Shown: piece by piece, positions 18,126 to 25,193 of the stretch
How positions within the stretch are numbered: the stretch's first letter is position 1
Layout: each line of letters opens with the position of its first letter
Assembly (NCBI GenBank): GCA_964618975.1
Contig: CAZUDI010000044.1
Coordinates: 1-33,696 of the forward strand
Direction: 5' to 3'
DNA from: CAZUDI01 sp964618975
GTDB taxonomy: Bacteria; Desulfobacterota; Desulfomonilia; UBA1062
DNA length: 33,696 nt
Notes under the pieces: model-generated
Told to the model about the DNA's origin: nothing
Databases searched by the model: none
The model's input: only the letters and a program-made list of their open reading frames with translations
Program-made: the position numbers and the translations under genes

Positions 18126-19769
18126 ATGCCTGAAAGAAAGATGCGCCAGCGAGTGAAGCGGCGCCGGAGCGCCCTGTGGCTGGGGACCGTCGGAGCCCTC
18201 CTGCTGATGCTGGTCGTGGCGTGCCTGGCGGCGGGAACGCACCCGGCATCGCAGGCGCTACAGGCCCTGAACAGTCCCTTCGACGCCCGCGTCGAGAAGA
18301 CGCTGGAGCGCTACAATATCCCCGCGCTCTCGGCCTGCATCCTCAGGCGTGATGCCGTAAGCGGGGTCTGGGAGCTGGCCTGGAGTGCCACCTACGGGCA
18401 TGCCATGGCCCTGCTGCCGAAGATCGCGGCGGATGAGGATACCGTGTTCCCGATCGGCTCGCTCACCAAGATTTTCACAGCCAGCGCCGTAATGCAACTT
18501 GCCGAGCAGGGACGCCTGGATCTCGATGAGGATGTCGGGGCCTATCTCGGATTTCCCGTCACGAACCCCGGGATCGAGGGAGATACCCCGATCACCGTAC
18601 GGTATCTGCTGGGCCACCGTTCGGGCCTGGCGGCCACCCCGGCGGAGTTTTTCACGCAGTACGAGGATGTGGGCCGCATGGAGTTCGGCGTGTTCCGGGA
18701 CCTCGAAGAGCTTAAGGCCTACCTCGCCCGGGAGGAGGCCTGGGCCCACATGGATGCGGCCCACCCCGGAGTCAGGGCCTATTACCGTCCGGGGGAGCGC
18801 TTCTGCTATTCGAACGTGGGCTACCTGGTGCTGGGGTTCATCATCGAAGAGGTGATCAACCGGGGGCAGCCCGCACCTGAGCGCCTGACCTGGAAGGATC
18901 AGGTGCAGACTCATATCCTGGATCCGCTCGGCCTGAGGCATACCGTTTTCACCTGGGCGGACGTGCCCCACAACCGCAACAAGGCCCAGGGCTATATCGA
19001 GAAGCGCTTCATCCGGGCGGGGGTGTCCGGAAAGACGGGCGAGCCGCTCCTTGTGCCCCAGAACCCGCCGGTGAGGAACCTGACCATCGGCATCCTCTAC
19101 AATGCCGGGGGGGCGGCGGGGCAGATGCTGGGTACGGCGAAAGATCTGGCGGACTTCTTCATCGTCCACCTGAACCAGGGACAGGGATACGCCCGCGATT
19201 CCATGGGACGGCGGCGGTGTTTAGCGGACGGCCGTCCCGTGCCGGTGCGCATTCTGGCGCCCCAGAGCGTCAGTGCGATGCACACCCTGGAGATCGAGAC
19301 ATACCCGCCCGCCGACGAAGACCCGGGACTGGTCGTGGTCTGCGGGTACGGCCTGGGCTGGGCGCGCTTGCTTATGGGCGGGCGCTACTGGAACTCGCCC
19401 TGGGGGGGCGGGAGAGAGGCGCTCTTAGGCGTCGATTGGGGCCTGCTGGAGGGAAGCGGCATCAGGAAGGGAGGGTTCCTCGGGAGAGAAGGGCTGGTGG
19501 TGGAAGGGCACAACGGGGCCCTGCCGGGGTACGCGAGCGGCATGTTCCGCGTCTCCGAGAACCTGGCGCTGGTCTATCTCATGAACGAGAATTTTTCCGA
19601 AGAGGACCGTGACGAGTCGCGCATGCAGCCGTTGCGCTTCCGGCACTACCAAAGCGCCGCAGACGACGGCCCGGCACTGCGGGGATATGACGGGGCCCTG
19701 CCGCACAACCAGGTCAAGTACAGCGAGGTGGCCTATCTGCTGCTGCAGAAGGCCGCCTCTTTGAAATGA
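18126..19769 (+). CDS. Membrane-anchored serine beta-lactamase/D-peptidase family protein
   Basis: 547 residues from ATG 18126. Upstream in-frame ATG 18093 and a later one at 18141 are also possible; no strong ribosome binding site decides. A basic start (MPERKMRQRVKRRRS) and a hydrophobic stretch ~15-35 suggest export and anchoring; LVVAC with Cys33 fits a lipobox, so it may be a lipoprotein. The class C beta-lactamase/DD-peptidase (S12) motifs are present: Ser112-L-T-Lys115, Tyr228-S-Asn230 and HNG near the C-terminus. The enzyme should act in the periplasm. S12 enzymes often act on D-residues. In the colibactin, xenocoumacin and zwittermicin pathways, a member (ClbP, XcnG, ZmaM) removes an N-acyl-D-Asn prodrug cap; other S12 enzymes degrade D-residue peptides for self-resistance. 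Unlike ClbP, no C-terminal membrane helices are seen. The substrate is an inference. Confidence 0.88.
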   Translation: MPERKMRQRVKRRRSALWLGTVGALLLMLVVACLAAGTHPASQALQALNSPFDARVEKTLERYNIPALSACILRRDAVSGVWELAWSATYGHAMALLPKIAADEDTVFPIGSLTKIFTASAVMQLAEQGRLDLDEDVGAYLGFPVTNPGIEGDTPITVRYLLGHRSGLAATPAEFFTQYEDVGRMEFGVFRDLEELKAYLAREEAWAHMDAAHPGVRAYYRPGERFCYSNVGYLVLGFIIEEVINRGQPAPERLTWKDQVQTHILDPLGLRHTVFTWADVPHNRNKAQGYIEKRFIRAGVSGKTGEPLLVPQNPPVRNLTIGILYNAGGAAGQMLGTAKDLADFFIVHLNQGQGYARDSMGRRRCLADGRPVPVRILAPQSVSAMHTLEIETYPPADEDPGLVVVCGYGLGWARLLMGGRYWNSPWGGGREALLGVDWGLLEGSGIRKGGFLGREGLVVEGHNGALPGYASGMFRVSENLALVYLMNENFSEEDRDESRMQPLRFRHYQSAADDGPALRGYDGALPHNQVKYSEVAYLLLQKAASLK

Positions 19770-19996
19770 GTTTTTTTCCAGAAGTACGGTGGGGAGCATG
19801 CATCCAGAGCGGACACCGTAACGAGAGATCAGCCCAGTCACCATGACCGGAGATGGATTTCCGGCGCGATAGGCTCGATCAATTTTTGTGAAGATTCTCT
19901 TTGCACGAGTGGTATGCGGAGGTCTCCGGGGCTTGTCCCGGCAGGGTTCATCCACATTATGATTCATACAAAACTGTAGGGGAAAGGGGTGGTTGT
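19770..19996. other. Intergenic region with possible promoter for small lipoprotein
   Basis: 227 bases with no credible gene. A T-run follows the hydrolase stop, but I see no hairpin before it. A weak sigma70-like pair, TTGTCC (19933-19938) with a 16-base spacer and CATTAT (19955-19960), each 4/6 to consensus, lies upstream of the lipoprotein start. AT content rises here compared with the operon before it, as expected for a promoter. Confidence 0.35.
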
Positions 19997-20320
19997 ATGA
20001 AGAAATTAATGGTCGTGGTTTTTCTGGTCATGTTGTCGGTCTGGGGGTGTCTCTATAACTTCTCGCCCGTTTCTTCCGCAGTCGAGATCGATGCCGGGGA
20101 GGCGGTCGTGTTCAGCGTCGATCTGTTTCCTACCACGTCCAGCCTGCTGTGGTTCCTGGACGGAGTCCAGGTGGGCACGGACATGCTGAGTTTCACCTAT
20201 GCTCCCGATACAGGCGATATCGGCACCCACAAGCTCGTGGTGCAGGAGTTCAATCCCAACGGGCTCAATATCGGCACCCAGTATCACCAGTGGGTGATCG
20301 AGGTGCTCGAGGCGGAGTAG
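19997..20320 (+). CDS. Small lipoprotein, Ig-like fold candidate (paralog 1)
   Basis: 107 residues from ATG 19997; the open frame extends upstream but lacks signal features there. N-terminus MKKLMVVVFLVMLSVWGC is a lipoprotein signal with Cys18. The remaining ~89 residues alternate beta-prone segments with a WFLDG core and end in QWVIEVLE, like a single Ig/PKD-type beta domain. It is clearly related to the next gene (AGEAVVFSVDLFP / AGDTLTFQVVTLP; WFLDG / WYLDN; IGTHKLVV / IGLHSITVV). Its function is unknown; an extracytoplasmic binding or envelope role is likely. Confidence 0.75.
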   Translation: MKKLMVVVFLVMLSVWGCLYNFSPVSSAVEIDAGEAVVFSVDLFPTTSSLLWFLDGVQVGTDMLSFTYAPDTGDIGTHKLVVQEFNPNGLNIGTQYHQWVIEVLEAE

Positions 20321-20350
20321 GCTTCCCGTTCGTCGGTGCGCCTACTCCGC
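20312..20350 (+). terminator. Hairpin overlapping stop of small lipoprotein
   Basis: A perfect 11-bp inverted repeat: GCGGAGTAGGC (20312-20322, containing the TAG stop) and GCCTACTCCGC (20340-20350), with a 17-nt loop. No U-tract follows, so it may be a weak terminator or a 3' stabilising stem between the two lipoprotein genes. Confidence 0.55.
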
Positions 20351-20478
20351 GGGGTTACTCTCATTCGGGGTGCTGTTTGCGCAGGTCATACTCTGATTGT
20401 CGGGAAGATCAGGGAATGAGCTCGGGTTGAGCCTGTTGCCGCAAGCTGCGGGGAATCTGACCCAGAGTGTTTAAAACT

Positions 20479-20500
20479 GCGCCCTGTCCAAGAGGGGCGC
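20479..20500 (+). promoter_or_regulatory. Leader hairpin before second small lipoprotein
   Basis: GCGCCC (20479-20484) pairs with GGGCGC (20495-20500) around a 10-nt loop, 15 bases ahead of the GAGGAGG ribosome binding site. It could influence translation of the lipoprotein; it is short and the evidence is only the symmetry. Confidence 0.3.
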
Positions 20501-20526
20501 GTAATAAGAATGGTGAGGAGGTTTTT

Positions 20527-20841
20527 ATGAAAAGATGGTCCCTTTGGGCTGCGGTGTGTCTGGCGGCCCTCGTACTGAACGGGTGCATTCTCTGGTCGTC
20601 GCCCTCGGGCGCGGTGGCGGCGCTCGATGCCGGTGACACGCTGACCTTTCAGGTGGTCACCCTCCCGGTGAATTCCACGGTGAAGTGGTATCTGGACAAC
20701 ACCTCGGTGGCTAGCGGCAAGACGTATGTGTATCAGCCGACCACCGCCCAAATCGGTCTCCACTCCATCACAGTCGTCGCCACGGACTGGGGTTCCGGCA
20801 ATGAGGCCAAGACCTGGCTGGTGACCGTGCTGACCCCCTGA
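20527..20841 (+). CDS. Small lipoprotein, Ig-like fold candidate (paralog 2)
   Basis: 104 residues from ATG 20527, with a strong GAGGAGG site at 20515. N-terminus MKRWSLWAAVCLAALVLNGC is a lipoprotein signal with lipobox LNGC (Cys20). The mature part, about 85 residues, has the same pattern as the gene at 19997: a hydrophobic strand after DAGD, then KWYLDN, YVYQPTTAQIG and a final WLVTV strand. The pair looks like a tandem duplication that has since diverged. No catalytic motif is seen; the fold resembles a single PKD/Ig repeat. Confidence 0.78.
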   Translation: MKRWSLWAAVCLAALVLNGCILWSSPSGAVAALDAGDTLTFQVVTLPVNSTVKWYLDNTSVASGKTYVYQPTTAQIGLHSITVVATDWGSGNEAKTWLVTVLTP

Positions 20842-21171
20842 GCAGGCGCATATCAAAATTTGCGTCGGCTCGGGATGGGGAAGACCCGGGCGACTGCACC
20901 GGGGCTGATGCCCCGGCTCAGGGATTCAGTGATGGTGCCTTGCGCGGGCGAATGTCCCGGGGTGTTAAGCGCTGGTGCTTAACCTTTCTCTTTGCGACGC
21001 CAGGGAGGGGTTTGCACCGCGGTTCTTCATCCCCCCTGACGGGTTCCCCCATTTAATGGCCTGAGGGTCGAAATCCTCGCTGCTTGCGGCGAAAGAGTGG
21101 GTCCGGGGCTTGCCCTGGGATGCATGCCCCTGATGCGCCTCCCGAGAGAGACGGAGGATCTATCCGGGGGC
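20842..21171. other. 330-bp non-coding region with two hairpins between convergent genes
   Basis: No credible gene. Two perfect 7-bp hairpins: CCGGGGC-TGAT-GCCCCGG (20899-20916) and GTTAAGC-GCTGGT-GCTTAAC (20964-20983), the latter followed by CCTTTCTCTTT. A third possible stem, CCTCC (21138-21142) with GGAGG (21153-21157), lies close to the end of the minus-strand gene. The second hairpin could act as a terminator for the lipoprotein transcript. I do not recognise any known RNA family. Confidence 0.5.
20964..20990 (+). terminator. Candidate terminator after second lipoprotein
   Basis: Perfect 7-bp stem GTTAAGC/GCTTAAC with a 6-nt loop, followed by a pyrimidine-rich CCTTTCTC run. The stem is weak for a classical intrinsic terminator and lies 120 bases past the stop. 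Confidence 0.4.
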
Positions 21172-22488
21172 TCAGAGCTCCAGCAGGGTTGCGAGTGAGG
21201 CCTCGTATGCGTCCACCAGGGCGTGGATCTCTTCCGGGGTATATTCCGCCTCCGGGTAGGTGAAGGCCACCGTGATCAGCCCTCCCAGACTGTTGAAGAT
21301 GAAGAGCAGCCCGTCGGATTTGGTGGTGGTGAGGATCTCGCGGACACGCACCGTATCGCCATGTGTGTTGAGTGTGTCGGCATTGCCCATGTTGGAAAAG
21401 AAACAGGTCTTGGTGTTGACCCCCCGGGATTTTACCCGCCCCAGGACCCGGGAGAAGCGTTTGCGGCCGATGATGAAGTTGCCGAGGCCTTCCAGGAGTA
21501 CCGGCAAGGCGATATCCTTGTGGGCGACCGCGGAGAGGTGTCCGGCGAGCTGGCGGGCGATCTCTTCGATCATGGCGCGCGGCTCGTCCCAGAGAGGACG
21601 CGGGATGCGGATCATAGGTGCGATGAGGTAATTGCCGAACACCGGCGGATTGCCGGGGAAGAAGGGCCTGAGGTCCACCTGCATCGGGATGCCGATGACA
21701 TCACCGGCGTCCCGTCCCGGTCCGCGGGCGGCCGTCATTCCCAGGGCGGCCAGCAGGAGGACCGTGATGCTGCAGCCGAACTGTTTGGCCCTGGCGTTCA
21801 AGGTGGCGATATCCGGGCCCAGGGTATGCTGGTGGATGTCGGACGGCCCCAGAAAGGTTGCCGGGCGAGCGGTCAGGGGGATGATCTTCTCCTGGCGCAG
21901 ACGGCGCGCATTTCTGAAGTGACGCGCCAGCGAGCGGAGCAGCTGGTCCGGGAGCCGGGAGGGCCTGTCCTCCAGGAGGGCCGGCAGCAGGCTGGGGCTG
22001 TCCAACGCCAGTGGGGCAGGGTGCTGGCCGTTGAGGATGGCCATGAGCGAGTTGAACATGTGCCAGGCCGACATGCCGTCCAGTACCATGTGATTGACCA
22101 GGAAGAGCAGCGTGGAGGTATTCTTGCCCGGCAGGTAATGGAAGCGCACCGGCAGAGAGAATTCCGGCGCGAAGGCCTCGTTGTAGAGGGCGCGGCGATG
22201 CTTGCGGTAGGCCTCTGATCCGTACTCCAGGTTTTCGATCAGGCGAAAGGAATCCTGAAACAGGGTCTCCAGGCGTGCATCCTGCGGGTCGAGGATTCGG
22301 AAGCGGTAGGAAAGCAGTGTGGGTTCGACCAGCGCCCTCAGGCGAGGATAGATATTCAGTAGCCCCCGGCAGGCCTGCCGCATGCGCTGCGCATCCACGC
22401 AGGTATTGAAATGCAGTGAGACCAGCCCTGACTGCCCCAGGGCGAAGAAGGTGAAATCGATCTGGTTCATCCTGCCCGTCTGCGACAT
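21172..22488 (-). CDS. Stand-alone condensation-like acyltransferase
   Basis: 438 residues, starting at ATG 22488 with an AAGGGGGG ribosome site upstream on the minus strand. The motif NHMVLDGMS (residues 132-140) matches the HHxxxDG active site of the condensation/PapA/alcohol-acyltransferase superfamily, with the first His replaced by Asn; His133 and Asp137-Gly138 remain. The second half has VDLRPFF and VFGNYL, which are seen in PapA- and AATase-like enzymes. A single unit without carrier domain suggests that it moves an acyl group from a carrier protein or CoA to an alcohol or amine. It is the only minus-strand gene inside the cluster's middle part and has its own promoter region. The substrate is unknown. 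Confidence 0.8.
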   Translation of the reverse strand: MSQTGRMNQIDFTFFALGQSGLVSLHFNTCVDAQRMRQACRGLLNIYPRLRALVEPTLLSYRFRILDPQDARLETLFQDSFRLIENLEYGSEAYRKHRRALYNEAFAPEFSLPVRFHYLPGKNTSTLLFLVNHMVLDGMSAWHMFNSLMAILNGQHPAPLALDSPSLLPALLEDRPSRLPDQLLRSLARHFRNARRLRQEKIIPLTARPATFLGPSDIHQHTLGPDIATLNARAKQFGCSITVLLLAALGMTAARGPGRDAGDVIGIPMQVDLRPFFPGNPPVFGNYLIAPMIRIPRPLWDEPRAMIEEIARQLAGHLSAVAHKDIALPVLLEGLGNFIIGRKRFSRVLGRVKSRGVNTKTCFFSNMGNADTLNTHGDTVRVREILTTTKSDGLLFIFNSLGGLITVAFTYPEAEYTPEEIHALVDAYEASLATLLEL

Positions 22489-22787
22489 GCGCTAACCCCC
22501 CTTGAGTGTATGCCTGGATATGTCTTTATAGCACAAACTATGCACAGCACCATGTCCTGGACTGCCGAGGCAGGGAACACCGGGGGGACAGCGCCCTTCC
22601 AGGCGCGGGCATTTTCCTCGCAGGCTAACCGGCATCAGAGAAGACGGCAAAAGTTTGCCCAGAATCGGGGGGGCAGGGGAAAACAATTTCCTTGGTCGCA
22701 AAAAATCACAAGGATAATCGAATGTTTGAATAGGCATAAGGTTTGCAGTATTCACTCATTAAGACACTATTCGGGAGGTGGTCTCTC
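22489..22787. other. Divergent intergenic region
   Basis: About 300 bases between the minus-strand acyltransferase and the plus-strand lipoprotein. It is more AT-rich toward 22690-22770, as expected for promoters. A weak TTGAAT (22726-22731) and TATTCA (22749-22754) pair with a 17-base spacer faces the lipoprotein. The open frame running through 22510-22791 has no start signals and overlaps the ribosome site, so I see no gene here. Confidence 0.4.
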
Positions 22788-24746
22788 ATGAAAAGACAGA
22801 TTTTTTTGTTTGCCGTGCTTTGTAGCTTCTTCCTCGGCGCCTGCGGTGGCGGGGGTGGCGGCGGAGGCGGTATTGCACCTGTCTCTTCGGAAGGTGGTGC
22901 GAACCAGGCCCCTGTGGCCAGCAATGCCCTGATAACACCAGCGAGCCCCACCTCGAGTGATGCCCTAAATGCGACCTACGACTTCAGCGACGCCGACGGC
23001 GATGCCGAGAATGGTACGCTGATTACCTGGTATGCCCGTACGGATGGTGGGGCGGCGCAGCCGCAGGCCGCCTTTGACAACCAGAGCACCATCCCGGCCG
23101 GGGAGGCCGCCAAAGGCCAGGTCTGGTACTTCACCGTGGTGCCCAGCGACGGGCAGGATCAGGGTGAAGCCGTAACCTCTCCCGAGGTCACCATCGCCAA
23201 CGCCCCGCCTCTGGCCGATGCCGGGTTGGATCAGAGCGTGAGCGTGGGCGCGGGAACCGTGTGTCTCAACGGGGCGGGCTCTTCCGACCCCGACGGTGAT
23301 GCCCTCACCTATGTATGGACGCGGACGGACAGCGAGGAGGTGGTTGTGGACCTCGTGCCCGACCCGGCAGACGCCTCCCGGGTGAGCTTCACGGCCCCGG
23401 AGGAGGCCTGCGAGCTGACCTTCGAACTCGCCGTCTCGGACGGCGCTACCTGGGTCAGCGACACCTGCAGCGTGGCGGTGGTGGAGATGGCCGATCTCAC
23501 CTCAATCCAATCCTCGGAGCTTCTCTACGCGGCCCATGCGGGCATCGGCTACATGCAGGCCAACACCTCCGATGACGTCAGCGACGACGATGAGATGCTC
23601 TACAACGTTATGTTCGACCACCTCTACGGCCTCTTCGGCGAACTCGGATACGAGGTCTATGCGGATGATTTTGCCGATGATCCGGAAAATTTTGATCCGG
23701 GCACCTCGTTTCAGGACAGAATTATCGAGACACTGCTCGAGAATGTGGGCCTGCCTGTCTGCAAGGGAACCATCGCCTTCTTCAGGCCTCAGACCTTTGA
23801 ATACACGGAGACGGACACAGATGGCGCCACTATCATGACCGCCCGCCTGGAGACCAACATGGAACTCGGCATTCAGCCCAGTGGCAACTCCGGATACATT
23901 GTATCGGGCCCAATTAGACTGCTTCTGAAGGTCGATTTCAGCCAGACCGCCTACAGCAACGAACGACTGTCCGGCCGGGAATACACTGGTGCGGACGGGA
24001 TGTGTGACTTCGAGGCTCTCATAGATGGAGCGCTCACTCCGGATAATACAGGCGGCGTGGTGATCGTCGCGGACGTGTCCATGGAGGCCCACAGCACCCT
24101 GGGGGCCGCCTATGATGCGGGCTTCGAGGTGGCCTACGGGGCCGATGCGGGCGATACCTGGAACATCGCCTACACGATCGACGGCCAGCAGCAGCTGAAC
24201 CTCTACCTGGTGCCCCTGGATGACGTCCTGGCTCAGGCCGGGTTCAACACCAAGGAGGATGACACCCCCGATACGCGTCTCTACACCCTGGACGGTGCCT
24301 TTGCCATCGGCGGCGGGACCGATGGTGACGGACTCTATGAGTTTGCCAGCATGAAGTACGGCCAGATGGTGCTTTCGGGCAGCGTGACCCTGCCCGGCGG
24401 AGCTCCCCTGCCCGTGGGGGGCACTTATCTGGCGCTCAACGGCCGGGTGAACGTGCCCGGCTTCGGCTCGATGGTGCTGGTGGACTCCCCGGGTGCCTTC
24501 CTCCTGGACGGCTCCACCAGCCTGAACATCACCGATCCGCTTATCCTTATTGATCTGCTGGATGCGGTGCGCCGCGACGACGATGCCGAAAACGACATCC
24601 CCGATGGCACCTGGATCTCCGGCGAGCTGTCCCTGGGGAACTTTGTTGACGTTTTATTCGGCGCGGATGGTAGCGCCACGTTGACCAGCGACAGCTGGAC
24701 CGCAGGCGTGGACGACTGGCAGGACAGCCTCGATCCCCTGCCGTAA
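22788..24746 (+). CDS. Large lipoprotein with poly-Gly linker and PKD-like domains
   Basis: 652 residues from ATG 22788, preceded by GGGAGGTGG. Signal peptide MKRQIFLFAVLCSFFLGAC ends in a lipobox (LGAC, Cys19), directly followed by nine glycines. Next come two beta-rich repeats (~40-145 and ~150-235); the second has PLADAGLDQSVSVGAG...GAGSSDPDGDALTYVW, a PKD-type pattern. The rest (~240-650) is acidic and beta-rich with many Asp residues and no motif I recognise. It should be lipidated and placed in the outer membrane or periplasm, with the Gly stretch as a flexible tether. Its location between NRPS genes may be incidental, or it may bind the product or surface ligands. Confidence 0.85.
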   Translation: MKRQIFLFAVLCSFFLGACGGGGGGGGGIAPVSSEGGANQAPVASNALITPASPTSSDALNATYDFSDADGDAENGTLITWYARTDGGAAQPQAAFDNQSTIPAGEAAKGQVWYFTVVPSDGQDQGEAVTSPEVTIANAPPLADAGLDQSVSVGAGTVCLNGAGSSDPDGDALTYVWTRTDSEEVVVDLVPDPADASRVSFTAPEEACELTFELAVSDGATWVSDTCSVAVVEMADLTSIQSSELLYAAHAGIGYMQANTSDDVSDDDEMLYNVMFDHLYGLFGELGYEVYADDFADDPENFDPGTSFQDRIIETLLENVGLPVCKGTIAFFRPQTFEYTETDTDGATIMTARLETNMELGIQPSGNSGYIVSGPIRLLLKVDFSQTAYSNERLSGREYTGADGMCDFEALIDGALTPDNTGGVVIVADVSMEAHSTLGAAYDAGFEVAYGADAGDTWNIAYTIDGQQQLNLYLVPLDDVLAQAGFNTKEDDTPDTRLYTLDGAFAIGGGTDGDGLYEFASMKYGQMVLSGSVTLPGGAPLPVGGTYLALNGRVNVPGFGSMVLVDSPGAFLLDGSTSLNITDPLILIDLLDAVRRDDDAENDIPDGTWISGELSLGNFVDVLFGADGSATLTSDSWTAGVDDWQDSLDPLP

Positions 24747-24754
24747 AGCATGTG

Positions 24755-24794
24755 CGGCAAGGTCCCCGGGGATGAGACTCCGGGGGCCTTGCCG
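24755..24794 (+). terminator. Strong hairpin after large lipoprotein
   Basis: A 15-bp stem with one G-U pair, CGGCAAGGTCCCCGG (24755-24769) with CCGGGGGCCTTGCCG (24780-24794), and a 10-nt loop, 8 bases after the stop codon. There is no U-tract, but the position and strength fit a transcription terminator or a 3' end stabiliser. Confidence 0.7.
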
Positions 24795-25193
24795 GAGACA
24801 CAGTGATGATTCCCCCCATGGGGGGTATGCGATATGCCGCTGACCCCGGCAAAGCGCAGGGATACCTGTGCTGCGGCCGGACTGCCGGCCCCGTTCGGTT
24901 TATGTTTTAATCACGGGGCCGGGTTGTCCAACGTATCAGGCCAGGGGCCGGCACAGCGATTTTCCTGGAATGATTGTGTTGCGGGTGGACGAATACGATC
25001 TTCGCACCCTCCTGAAGGCACACCCTGTCTGACACCCTTTTTCTCATGCCGATAGAAGTAAGTGGCGCCCCACCGGGCGCGATGCAGGTGCGGCGCTGGG
25101 GGATCTGCCGGGCGCATCCGTGTGTTGCGGTGACGCTTGGAGAGAGGCCCGGACCATGTGTGGTAAGGGGTCGGCCTGATGAGGAGGACAGTC
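24795..25193. other. Intergenic region upstream of fourth NRPS gene
   Basis: About 400 bases. It holds a 14-base palindrome, CCCCCCATGGGGGG (24812-24825), and a more AT-rich patch near 24898-24912. I see no convincing promoter hexamers and no credible gene. The ribosome site GAGGAGGA (25181-25188) decides the NRPS start at 25194. Confidence 0.4.

Noticed and set aside
21223..22218. Plus-strand open frame of 331 codons
   Set aside because: It is antisense to the condensation-like gene with the NHMVLDG motif, and has no signals or motifs of its own.
22510..22791. Small open frame in the divergent intergenic region
   Set aside because: No ribosome binding site or recognisable sequence, and it runs over the ribosome site and start of the lipoprotein gene.
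22855..22876. Glycine codon run (nine Gly) considered as a microsatellite or frameshift site
   Set aside because: The codons vary (GGT, GGC, GGG, GGA) and the frame is kept; a poly-Gly tether after a lipobox Cys is common in lipoproteins.
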